This document shows positions 31,586 through 42,204 of a stretch of DNA of 64,000 nt, piece by piece. Numbering within the stretch: the first letter of the stretch is position 1; every line of letters begins with the position of its first letter. The stretch is from Gnetum montanum. Taxonomy: Eukaryota; Streptophyta; Gnetopsida; Gnetales; Gnetaceae. The position numbers were made by a program, and so were the translations under genes. The notes under the pieces are model-generated. The model saw nothing but the letters and a program-made list of their open reading frames with translations. It was not told the DNA's origin and searched no databases. The stretch is taken from positions 217,118-281,117 of the forward strand of contig MNCI01018056.1 in the NCBI GenBank assembly GCA_015680685.1, in the 5' to 3' direction.

Positions 31586-33427
31586 TGTGTTGATTGAAAC
31601 CATTTACGTGAGGCTAGAAGTGAAAAAACAAATGCTGAAGGATTGCTGGAGAGACATAGCCAACCCTGCCTTCATGCGAGGGCAAGTTGGAAAAGAAAAC
31701 GAAGGCAGAGTGCCTTGGATGGTTTGCATGCAAATCAACCAAGGACTTCCCAGAGCATAAGCTATGGCTTGCACTGGGGTTATCGTAACTGGTGACATAC
31801 GAAATGTAAACAAAGCGTAACCGCGATGACGTATACAGAAGCGTAATAGATTAAAAATAGAGCAAACAATGGAATGGAAACTAATAATGAACTGTATTAT
31901 ATTTCTTAACAAGGATGTGCACCGGTCAAAGAGTAGTTGCGTGTGTGGATGGTAAGTCAAGCGCTAAGCCCTAGAATGATGTGCTTACAAATGCTTGGAT
32001 GCTAGGAGTCACGTGTGCCTGACCATCCAAAGTTGCTAGTCAATGCTCCCAAAGTCATTAACGTCCAAAATTGCCAACCCCGTTTATGTGAATGGATGGG
32101 GCATTTATAAGGTTTGGCTATGCTTGGGTGCAAAATTCATGGATGGAATCAACGATTGAGAAATGAGAGGAAAACAGATCATGTGATAGGTCTTTGATGG
32201 ATAGCTGCGTGCGAATTGGACGTGCGTAGGTAGGCTATGTTCTTGACCAGATGCACTGTATCTTACAATGTGTATTGGCTTACATAAGCTAGCTTATGCC
32301 CATAGAAACATATACAATTTGGAGCGTAAGAGCTTGAAAAGCTCACAAATGGTGAAAATTTACAATAAAAATGATAGTGTACAACAAGAGAAATTGACTC
32401 CAACTCACTTGGAACTTCTCGATCCATGAATTGACTACTGTAGGATGCTGATGTGAGTGGTTTTGTGATTTTTTGAGGCATTTCTGTTTCACAAAAGCTT
32501 CCAACGTGAGTTTATTGGCATGTCCTTAGCATGTGTTTGACGTGCTTTTGACTAGGCATGATCAGTACTCACGCTGCCAGCATGACCTTAGCGTGACTTG
32601 GGCATGAGTAAGATGAAAATGATACATTTCACACCAATTTTTGCTCTTTGAAGCCTATTCTTTAAGTGCAATGATTTCTTGATTGTGGTTGAGCATGAGA
32701 GTGATCTGCATGTTGAAAATTGAGCTTGAGTGTGCCTTGATTTGAGCCACTTTTGGTGGCTCACGCTGGACTCACGCTGTCAGCTTGAGCTGAGTGTGAC
32801 CCCAGCATGACCTGAGCGTGAGTAACAAAATCTTTGTGATTTTGAACTTGAAGTCTAGAATTCTAGAGGCTAAGGATGACTTGCAACTTCAAATTCAGAC
32901 CATTTTGACTTAGTTTTAAGGCTCTTGGAGTTTTCTCACGCTAGGCGTGATCAGCACTCATGCTGTACTCACGCTGTCAGCGTGACTTTAGCGTGACCTA
33001 GAAAAATTTGTGCAATCTGGCCTGAAATCTGAACTCCCGAATGTCGAAACTTGAAGTGGAAAATAGTGGCCCTTGAGAATGACTTGCATCCTTAGGTTGA
33101 ACCATCTTTGACTTGATCTTGAAGTCGTTGGAGTTGTTCACGCTGAGGGCAAGCCCAGAATGAGTTGTCAAGGCAAGCACAACGTGAGTTCCTAGGGCAA
33201 GCTCAGCATGAGTTTCTAGGGCAAGCTCAACGTGAGTTCCCAGGGCAAGCTTAGCATGAGTTCCCAGGGCAAGCTCAACGTGAGTTCTTAGGGCAAGCTC
33301 AGCGTGAGTTCTTAGGGTAAGCTCAGTGTGAGTTCCATGCCTTAGTCAAATTTTTACTTCTCGAAAGCTCAAAAGGCTCTAAGTTGTTCTTGTTTCATAG
33401 TGTTAGGCTAAAATTAGTGGCATTTTA
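31586..33427 (-). repeat. 3' LTR of element D
   Basis: 1842 bp, homologous end to end with 48666-50520. On the plus strand it starts TGTGTTGATTGAAACC and ends AGTGGCATTTTA. It contains GCGTGA-rich sequence (32560-33000) and an eight-unit 24-bp tandem array (33145-33335). Confidence 0.88.
33145..33335. repeat. 24-bp tandem array, GGGCAAGCTCAGCGTGAGTT type
   Basis: About eight units of 24 bp, consensus GGGCAAGCTCAGCGTGAGTT plus CCTA or CTTA. The other D LTR carries the same array at 50255-50440, where the minus strand codes an 8-residue repeat (RTHAELAL). Related arrays lie in E (39395-39625). Confidence 0.88.
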
Positions 33428-33443
33428 TTGGCCCCTTTTGTTG
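33428..33443 (-). promoter_or_regulatory. Polypurine tract of element D
   Basis: The minus strand reads CAACAAAAGGGGCCAA directly before the LTR. Confidence 0.75.
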
Positions 33444-34633
33444 ACATCTGGAAGAATCCACCCGAGAGGCATCGACAAAGAAGTACAAAACACCATGACA
33501 AACCAAGTACCAAGCATTTTCTATCGGCCCTTGGCTGGATGTCATCGCATCATGTTCAAAAATACATGGGATTGGGGAAATGTAGTTTAAGATGCAAGGG
33601 GATTGGTTATAACTGGGGGGAGTCAGGAGTTGATCAAGGGTTATAATTGCTGCTGGAATTGTGGGAGAGGAATGCTCTCACGTGAACGAGCCATATTTTT
33701 TGTCCTTATCAGTAGCCAGTGTTTAGCAGACTTGGAACTAAGACATAGGAGGTGCGTTCTTTGGAGAAAAGGGACTCTTATAGAGTGTTTACGGGATCCT
33801 ATTGTAAGCAGCCAAAGCCACGCAATGATGTGCAACATGATCATCTGAGACATGAGTGTAACTACTTTTCTAAGATAATTGCCTTCCCGCCTGGGGCTTG
33901 TATGAGAAGAGATAATGATCTTTGGTCTATGATGTAAATGGGGTTATGAAGACCTTTTCTGTGCATTTTTCTCTTTGATCTTTTTGTTTTTTTCTTTTCT
34001 ATGCGCATAGATCTTTCATTTTTATTTTATTTTTGTTCTTTTTGGTCTTTTTTGAAAGAGCTTGCTTTCAATGTTGTGCTTGTGCTCATGTGCTTGCATT
34101 TGTATAATGTACCATGTACTGTGTTTTGCGTTGCAACTACTTAGAGAATCATAGTGTGAAACAGTGTATCAAGAGCTTTGGGGTAAGTAGAATGTATCAG
34201 GGGGGGGGGGGGGGGGGAAGTAATTGAATAGGATAAGGGAAACATGATGGGGAATAGGGAATGTATCAAGAGTCGGGAATGTACTTATGAAAAGATTGAT
34301 TAACCTAGTTGTGTACGTTAGGAAGAATGTGATACCTTCTTGTCATGATGAAGTGCATCTATGTGCAAATGCCTCATGCATGTCATCCTGTAAACACAAC
34401 TCCAAGAAGACAAGAAAGCCACAAATGATTCAGTTAACTAAGTACTTTAAACTTGAAAACAACCAAGGAAATGGAGCCACCGTGTGTAATTTCAAAGCAG
34501 ACAGAATCATGAACAATATCAGCTTCATTAGGATACATGGAACAAATTATGCAACAAGTCTTTGTGGAACACGTAGAACCAATTGCAACAACATATCTTT
34601 TCAAGTATTGCCTGGTCATCAATGATGTTGCCA
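33444..34633. other. 3' untranslated region of D with possible antisense ORFs
   Basis: No retrotransposon domain. The plus strand, antisense to D, has several open frames, for example 33428-33646 (WKNPPERHRQRSTKHHDKP), 33603-33848 and 34287-34625, none recognised. Antisense ORFs in this position are known from some Tat-lineage elements; whether these are real is open. A run of 18 G lies at 34200-34217. Confidence 0.4.
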
Positions 34634-34970
34634 GTTTATAGTCTTAGCGGACTATTGTGGGTTAGTTTCACGCCATAACCCTTTGGACAGCACCAGTTTA
34701 ACTTCGTAGAAGATGGTGCAATGCTAGTTTATAGTCATAGCGGACTGTGAAGAGGTAAACCAGTTTATAGTCTTAGTGGACTCTACATGCTAGTTTTATG
34801 TCATAGCGGAAAAATGTGGTAGTTTAGTGTCATATCGAATGGAGCTTTGTGGTGTCAGTTTACTGTCATGATGCCAGGACACTCTATGGTGCTAGTTTCA
34901 AGTCATAGCCCCAGGACCATTTTATGGTATCAGTTTTAGGTCGTGATGCTAGGACCATTATGTACATCAA
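34634..34970. repeat. Diverged repeats of AGTTTATAGTCATAGCGGA type in D's 3' UTR
   Basis: About nine imperfect copies of CAGTTTATAGTCATAGCGGA spaced 35-50 bp apart, starting immediately after the pol stop codon. Similar copies flank block E (38375-38480, 44075-44335). Tat-lineage elements are known for tandem repeats in their 3' UTR. Confidence 0.75.
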
Positions 34971-34975
34971 GTTGA

Positions 34976-37900
34976 TCAGGCATAGTACCGTTTCAGGTAT
35001 AGGTGATTTGTGGGATTAGCGAATTCATTCCTATCCATGTCAGCAAGTTTCAATGCTCCGTTATTGTACGCCTTGGTGACTAAGTAAGGCTCTTCCTAGT
35101 TAGCTAAGAATTTATCTGGATGTTCACGGATGACCTTAAGGACTAGGTCTCCTTCCTTAATCGGGCACTTATGCAAATTGTGTTTGTGTCGTTGTCGTTG
35201 TCATTTCTGGTACCACTCGATCTAATCAAGCATTCACACATGTTCCTCCTCCACCGAGTCAAGGTCAGCAATGCGCAGTTCATTGCTTTAGCTTTCATCG
35301 AGGAGGCCTGAGAGAGCTATCCGCAATGAGGGAACTTGTATCTCCAAAAGTAAAACAACTTCAGATTCCTATACAAGACTATATGGAGTTTTACCTGTAG
35401 GTGTTTGATGTGTTGTTCTGTATGCCCAAAATGCGTAGACTAATTGTTTGTGCCATCACCTCTTACTTTGATTTAACATCTTTTTGAGTACCATGATGAC
35501 AGTTTTATTTGTAGCCTCCACTTGACCATTGCTCTGTGGGTAGTAAGGTGACGAGAATGCATGTTTAATACCTAGGCTTTCACAGAAGCTTTTAGTATCT
35601 GCACTACTGAACTATGGCCCATTGTTAGTAACAATGATCATCGGAATACCAAAACAGGTCACGATATTTTCTATTATGAACGTGCAAACATGCTTAGAAG
35701 TGGTCTTCCTAAGNGTTCATAATAGAAAATATCGTGACCTGTTTTGGTATTCCGATGATCATTGTTACTAACAATGGGCCATAGTTCAGTAGTGCAGATA
35801 CTAAAAGCTTCTGTGAAAGCCTAGGTATTAAACATGCATTCTCGTCACCTTACTNTTGTTCTACAATCGTTTTACCATCGATGCTACTAATGCACATCAA
35901 TAGAATGCCCTCATAGGATTTGCGACACAATGTATCCCCTATTATAGCATATTTCCGAGAGCGTTTTCACATTGTGTCCTTTTGAGCGTTTGTCAAATGT
36001 TGTGGAGGTTCACCTTGTAGAAGGTTCTCTTTTATGTCATCGTACCATTCTGTTTCATGTGTTGTGCTAATGGATGCTACGGGCATTTCATCGAGAGCAT
36101 CAGTTATAGGTTTGATACAATTTTTTATAGAACTAGGCAACACATGGAACATTTCAGGTGTCATGTTTAGGGCTAGTGTAGCAAGTGCATCGACAATGGT
36201 GTTTTTGCTTCTATGGACATGTTGTACATCCACGTCTACTAATTGCTTTAGCAGATGTTTGGTCAAATCAAAATATGATTGCAAATGGAGAGCCTTACAT
36301 GCGTAAACCTCCGTGACTTAATTAATGACTAACTGTGAATCGCCTCAAACTACAAGATGTGTGATTCCCGAAGTCAATGCTGCCAAGAGGCCTCTACGAA
36401 GACCTTCATATTCCACCACGTTATTGGTACAAGGAAAGGTTAATCGCTAGGCAAAGTGTTGGATTTCTCCACAAGGGTATGTTAAAATGGCCACAACACT
36501 TCCTCCTCGGGAAGTTGAAGCTCCATCGAAATAAAGGATCACCTCGTAGTTATCAGGTACGGTGTCTATACTATTAACATTCTCGTCGGGGAATTCAAGG
36601 TTAATCGTTGCTTGATCATGTGTTCGCAAGACGGTGAATTGTGTGACTATTGCTTGACCTTTTGTGGAGGATTGAGCAACATAGTGTAGGTCAAACTCCA
36701 CGATCATTGCTTTCCATCTAGCTATCCTACTCGACTCGTAGATGTTGTTAGTGATTACGGAAGAGATAATGCCACCATTTCTTCAAGGAGAAGATGAGGG
36801 AAAGGCATGATTGTTCCATGTCATTGTATCATTGTTCATAGGCAATTAGAGCATGGCTCAAGTAATAGACAGGGATCTCGATTCCATCTTTACGTTTTTG
36901 GCAAAGCATCGATGCAATGGAAGAATCAGAGGTTGCAAGGTAGATGTAGAAGGCTTTATTGCTCTATGGGGGATAAACCGTCGACAGTTGAGCCAACTCT
37001 TGCTTTATGTTCTCGAATGCTTCCTAGCACTGTTGAGTCCATTGAAAATGCACATTCTTCTATAGTAGGTGTTGCATGGATCTTAACTTATCCATCAGCT
37101 TTGTGATAAAGCGTCTAATGAATTGCAGCCTACCTTGTAGACCGTGTAGTTTGGTAAGGTGTTTTGGTGGTTGCATGTTAATTATTTCCTTAACCTTATC
37201 AGGGTCTACTCGTATCCCTGTTTCAGAGACTACAAAGCCAAGCAGTTTGCTCATTTTGACATCAAAGACACACTTCTTTAGATTGAATCTGAGGTCATAT
37301 TTGAGACAATGTTTAAGCACTAAGTCTAGATCTTTAGCATGTTGTTCGGTTGTCTTAGATTTAACCGTGATGTCATCAACATAATCATTAAGAAAATTGA
37401 GCATGTAATCACTAAATATATATGTCATTGCTTGTTCATATCTAGTGTCTGCATTTTTAAGACCAAACGACATCATCGTATAGCAGAATGTGCCCCAAGG
37501 TGTCATAAAGGTTGTCCTAAGTTGATGTTCTAGGTTGATTATTATTTGATTATATCCTAAAAGTCCATTCATAAAGGATAACAGTGCATGTCCAACATTT
37601 GTGTCAACAAGTTGTTCAATACTAGGTAGTGGGAAGTCATCCTTTATAGTGGCTATGTTAAGATCATGGAAGTCAATGCATATGCGTATGCTACCGTTCT
37701 TCTTAGGGACTACGACAATGTTTGATACCCAGTTGGAATAGTTAATGGCTCGGATGAAACCGGCTTGGTAGAGCTTTGTGATTTCATCACAGACTGCTAA
37801 CACCACTTCAGGTCTAACCTTTCATACTTTTTGCTTCACCGGTTTGACTTTTGCATCAAGAATAATGTTATGTTGGACGATTCAAGGGTCCAACCCTGGC

Positions 37901-38246
37901 ATGTCGATATATGACCATGCAAATGTTTTTATATTATCTTTCAATACTTAACTGATGTCACTAACAAGTTGTGAGTCTAGTAGGGCACTTAATTTGAATG
38001 TTCTAGTTTTATCATTGGATGTAGTAATGGGGACTTCAACAAGGGGATCTTCAGTGATATTATTGGCCTCTAGATCTAAAGTCCTAGCCACATTTTTAGA
38101 CCAGTCCTACGTTTCCTGAGTGGAGGCTATTAAATTAGTATAAGTGTATGGGTCTAGATCCAAGGATTCTAGATTGAATTCCCTTTTTACTTCTCCATGT
38201 GGTCCACTGAGAGACAATGTTGAAAAGATATTCTTGGTGGCCATGT
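34976..38246 (-). pseudogene. Pol of element D: RT, RNase H, second RNase H, integrase
   Basis: A minus-strand reading starts at MATKNIFSTLSLSGPHGEVK (38246). RT (37806-37060): SNWVSNIVVVPKKNGSIRIC, LGYNQIIINLEHQLRTTFMT and YVDDITVKS, the catalytic box. A broken RNase H follows (about 37060-36750). A second RNase H (36700-35970) has EVILYFDGASTSRGGS and VDVQHVHRSKNTIVDALATL, typical of Tat/Retand/Ogre elements. Integrase: core with TNNGP and FCESLGIKHAFSSPYYPQ, then SNGQVEATNKTV with the catalytic Glu kept; C-terminal domain FLANWEEPYLVTKAYNNGAL and NHLYLKRYYA before the stop at 34976-34978. The first Asp of the DNGP motif is Asn. The core is disturbed by an inverted duplication at 35715-35854. 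Confidence 0.9.
35542..35854. repeat. 140-bp perfect inverted duplication bounded by single Ns
   Basis: 35715-35854 is the exact reverse complement of 35542-35681. Single Ns stand at 35714 and 35855. Lack of divergence in an otherwise decayed element and the N borders point to an assembly or gap-filling error. Confidence 0.92.
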
Positions 38247-38374
38247 GCTCACTCCTACTAATTTAAACTAGGGGCAAAGTGAGTGACATTTACTTGACGA
38301 AGGAGTTGTTAAATGTAAACGAGCATCGGGTAATTAATCTATGTACTGAAAAAATTGCGAAATGTAGTGGTAGT

Positions 38375-38480
38375 TTAGTGTCATACCTAGACATCCATGG
38401 CAGTTTTAGATCATACCGGGCCATCAATGGCAATTTTAGGCCATACCGGGCCATCAATGGCAGTTTTAGACCATACCGGG
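38375..38480. repeat. Repeat array left of block E
   Basis: Three to four near-identical 30-bp units of CAGTTTTAGACCATACCGGG plus CCATCAATGG. Read on D's strand they code RYGLKLPLMA repeats, in the spacer between protease and RT. Confidence 0.85.
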
Positions 38481-38869
38481 CTAGTAATATTCATGTCATT
38501 TTGTATTATGGTCGTGCGAAAAATAAATTTATGGGATTTTATAGTCTTATGAATTTTCATGCACGCCATCATATATATATATATATATATTCTTTATATT
38601 TCCATCATTTCGTTTTGATTTTAACCTTTCTCCCCTTCTTCTTTTTATTTTTTTCCATCTTTAATATTTTGGCCTTATTCCACGAGAATAAAATAAAGAA
38701 AAATACCATGTAAGAATGAAACAACAATGGTGTAAATGATAACATGAAAACAAAAGTTAACCATGGAGCATGGTAAGTTACAAAAAAAATAGATAAAATA
38801 AATAAATAAATAAATAATTGAGAATGAACATGGGGGTTAAAAAGGGGTTTTGAGATACTGGGGGCGTCA

Positions 38870-39640
38870 CTTGTGCTAGCGTGAGTTTGAGGATGTGAGA
38901 GCGTGAGCAAGCTAGAGAGTGCAGCATGAGCGTTGGCATGAATTACAGCGTGAGTTGTAGCATGAGTTATGGACTAGCAATGAAGGGTAAAGGGAAACCA
39001 AGTTGAGGCACAGGGAAGAGGCAAGTGAATCTGGCATTCATGGAGGAGAGTGAAGAGCTACTTCAGCATCTCCCTCAAGCTAGAATTCTAGCATGGGATG
39101 GATCTCTACGCAAGTTCATTTTTACTTGTTTTTCTCCAGTATTTTGTACGTACCGTTAGTTAGCACAACGTGGTCTCTCATGGTCGTTGTTTTCTACTGT
39201 ATTTTCAGCACGATTTTTGGGTTTCTCTACTACGTTGGATTGAAAATTTGAGACCATTTGCCATGTTTTCTTGCCGTGTTTTGGGCATCAGGGTTTATAT
39301 TGGGGTTTATGACTTGCTGTAGATTATTTTTGGTTGTTGCCTATCGAGCGTGCACGGTCAGATAAGGGTGAGTTAGAGTTTTTGATTTTACAAACCAAGG
39401 CAAGCACAGTGTGAGTGCTAGGGAAAGCTTAGCGTGAGTGTCAAGGCAAGCCCTAGCATGAATTTTAGGGACGTGCCCAGCATGAGTGTCCAAGGAGAAC
39501 CGCAGCGTGAGTTAACTTAGGGTTATGGTCAGCGTGAGTTCCCAGGGAATGCTCGGTGTGAGTTCCCAGAGCAAGCCCAACGTGAGTGCCAAGGCAAGCT
39601 CAGCATGAGTGCCTTAGAGTGGGCTTCTCATGAGAGGAAT
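38870..39640. repeat. GCGTGAGTT-rich sequence and array in block E
   Basis: GTGAGTT/GTGAGCA motifs at 38870-38970, then eight to ten units at 39395-39625 of the form AAGCTCAGCGTGAGTTCCCA with looser spacing. Same motif as D's LTR arrays. 39640-40237 shows no coding signal. Confidence 0.75.
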
Positions 39641-40237
39641 TTCCCTTTGTTGGGGTTTCTGTTCCTTTTTTTATTGGCGCGTGTACAGGCCATGGCGATT
39701 CTAGTTTTTGTCAAGTTTTAGCATCCACTGTGAGGTGAACCAGTGTTTGTATGTTAAAGAGAAAGCAGTGATTTGATTTTTAGCAAGTTTTATGTTTCAA
39801 AGCTTGGTATATCTGCACTACGTTTCATGCAAGAATTAGAGGGCTGCGATTTGTGTATATACAACAATTGCAGGTAATGTGAGCATGCCTGGCTTGTGTA
39901 AAATTGTGAAGATGTAAATTGTTTGTTGAAATGTTTATTTGTTGCTGGTGTTTATGTCTATGCTGTTTATTGTTTTCTTGTTTGGACAGATTCAAATATG
40001 TTTCTACAAATCTGTGAATGTTCATGGTTCTATACTTGCATGTTCATTTTATATCGCTTGCAATAAACTACTGTGTAAAAGATTTCAATGTACCCCAGTG
40101 AGCATTAAATACACTAAATAAATATTGGTGTCCTTGTCTCATGGGGTGGAACTATATATTAAATATTATTTATGTAGTTGCATATTATTTTGAGCACTTA
40201 GACCTTTTTACTTATCCAAGGTTTTGGCTATATGCAG

Positions 40238-41044
40238 GGGGCTTAAACCTTCTCTCCTTGTGGTTGAGCTCGTTGGTGTACTTGGTTTGGCCCTTTTGGA
40301 TCAAACATACCTCCTTATGATATGCGTGTTGGGCCTCATGTGATATGGTTCCATCCTAATGTTGGTGCATTTTTGTCATTCATTTTACAAATTTTCAGCG
40401 TAGTTATATGGTCTCATTTCAGTGAGCAGTTGGCCTATGATATCGTTGAAATAATGTTGCCTGGATCTACACAAGACATGCTTGCCTTCATTACTGACAT
40501 AGACGAGGGACTTTTTACAGTTGAGGGAGGCCCTCCTGAGGGCCCTAAGTCTACTCATCCCTTGACTCGTGTATGGGAACTGCCTACTTGTAGCCATTAT
40601 AGCACCAGCAACACACTTTTTCTAACTTTTCATGTTCACACGCTGTTCCAAAACTGACATGGGACAGTGTATAGAGTGGACACGTATGCTCTTTTATGCT
40701 TTGCTTTAATTAATTTTTAATTCTTTTAAAATTATATCATTGTCTATGCATAAATATTCTTCCTCTATATAGGCCTCGTTTCGATGAGAATGGGATGCAC
40801 AATGATGACAGTGGGCTTGCCTTAATGCACACAGCATTAGAGACATTCATGGCGAGCCCCACTCTTCATGTTGCAGTAATAGATCAGACAAGAGCTACTC
40901 TTATTAACTACCCTGGGTAATTCTTAGGGGCTTTTGAATACTGTCAAGTTTGTGGTTGGTTGCATGAGGATTGGTCTTCCAATGGGCCGATTTTTCCTCA
41001 GATGGTTGATCCTGCACCTAATCTGCCTACCCCATTTACTGACG
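40238..41044 (+). pseudogene. FCP1-like (HAD phosphatase) gene relic, exons 1-2
   Basis: An acceptor-like TATATGCAG precedes 40238. The first frame reads LLVVELVGVLGLALLDQ, then after a frame change RVGPHVIWFHPNVGAFLSFI, FSVVIWSHFSEQLAYDIVEI and LLPG-like MLPGS. This resembles plant FCP1-homology proteins (LLVLDLNGVL; RP..FL.F.F..F.VGVWSS...NV). The second exon, after CTATATAG (40773), reads LHVAVIDQTRATLINYPG, a stop, FLGAFEYCQVCGWLHEDW, roughly where FCP1 proteins have DDSP...NPP. It ends at a donor GTAAAT (41045). The two Asp of the DxDxT nucleophile motif are not conserved (VELVG), so it would be inactive as a phosphatase. Family call is from pattern only. Confidence 0.45.
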
Positions 41045-41119
41045 GTAAATGGTTACATTATAGACTCCATTTTCTCTTTGTTGCATCATCGTGTACTATG
41101 TTTTTAACCTTTCACTCTA

Positions 41120-42181
41120 TGTTTTTTTTACAACGGTTGTCTCCTCTGATGAAGTTACTATCATATCAGGGCGTACTGAGGCCACTCTTCTTATGAAGTA
41201 TGGAGAGATAGAATAGTCACAACAATGGTTGCAGACGAAGGCCTCTGAGTTATTCATTAGCCATCTTACCCATGCAGGTTTGATGGACCTATTCACTACT
41301 CTGACTCGTAATGTTCCAGCAACTGAAATGGTTACCATTGTTGATTCTTTTAGTGATGATGCTTCTCACTTTACTAAGCGGGTTCAAGGAGTCAAGGTGT
41401 CTTTCCACTTGATTGTTGAGTTCCTTTCCGATCTCTTTGGCATGTCTATGGATAGTGCCAGGGTGGCAGTAGCGAAAGTCACTAAAGAAAGCCAAGTCAT
41501 AAAGGAGCTTGAAGATTGGTTAGGCATGTCTTGGGATCCCAAAGGTTTTGCCATGTGAGATGATACCCGATCAATGGAGGTGAACTTCTTGTACCCCCTC
41601 TTTCAGGTATGGGCATTCCCTAAATCTCTTTATCAAGGAAGAAACTTTGTGGTCAACTTCGCACTTATCATACGTGTAGTCCTAGAGACAGACATGCGTT
41701 ATAACTAGGCACAATTTTCTGGAGTTTGGCTTTGATGGAGAGATTGTTAGATTACGTCTAAACATAAATGCCAAGTCCCATTTCATATTCTCCTTCTTTG
41801 CAGGTTACCTACGTAGGTTTGCTGAGTTTTTAGTAGTTTATGGTGATAACTGTTATATATTGAGGGATTGTTCATAGCTATCTCACCCTTAGATTCGCCA
41901 TTTGTTTAACACTACCAAATCTCAGGACCAACCCGAAGGCATTGAAGAGTTAGTGTTTGTTACTACTAGGGGTGCAGCTATTCGTTCTCATCATTCCTAT
42001 GATAGCTTGGGATTGGAACCACCTAGACTGCATGCATCTCTTAGAGGGGCTGAACGTCTAATTCGTGAGATTGTCAGGAGATCTAAGGCGAAGGTGAAGA
42101 GACTTGAATGCCCAAGGGAGCCTGCTCCTGAGGTGAGACCACCAAGAGTGAAGAGGATCTACTTTGTATTGCTAGTGGAGG
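41120..42181 (+). pseudogene. Middle part of the split gene in block E
   Basis: Open stretches read VTIISGRTEATLLMKYGEIE, then LFISHLTHAGLMDLFTTLTR, VKVSFHLIVEFLSDLFGMSM and ELEDWLGMSWDPKGFAM, followed after stops by NFLYPLFQVWAFPKSLYQGR and RFAEFLVVYGDNCYILRD; 41902-42181 is open (EELVFVTTRGAAIRSHH; LRGAERLIREIVRRSKAKVK) and ends at a strong donor, GAGGGTAAGTATT. The globular part is reminiscent of the aORF/Transposase_32-type proteins of A and B. At least three in-frame stops, so not functional as written. Confidence 0.45.
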
Positions 42182-42204
42182 GTAAGTATTTTATTTTATT
42201 ATNA

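Noticed and set aside
31604-31960. 118-codon minus-strand frame, partly repeated at 48594-48924, as a possible protein
   Set aside because: Both lie inside the paired LTRs of D; the similarity reflects LTR duplication, not a coding gene.
33145-33335. CRISPR-like array of regular repeats
   Set aside because: Units are directly adjoining 24-bp tandem repeats without unique spacers, in a plant LTR.
34200-34217. Run of 18 G as possible polypurine tract or G-quadruplex
   Set aside because: Not adjacent to an LTR; D's polypurine tract is at 33428-33443. A homopolymer of this length is also prone to sequencing error.
38570-38590. (TA)n run as an E terminus
   Set aside because: Simple microsatellite; no matching structure at the right side, which lies in a gap.
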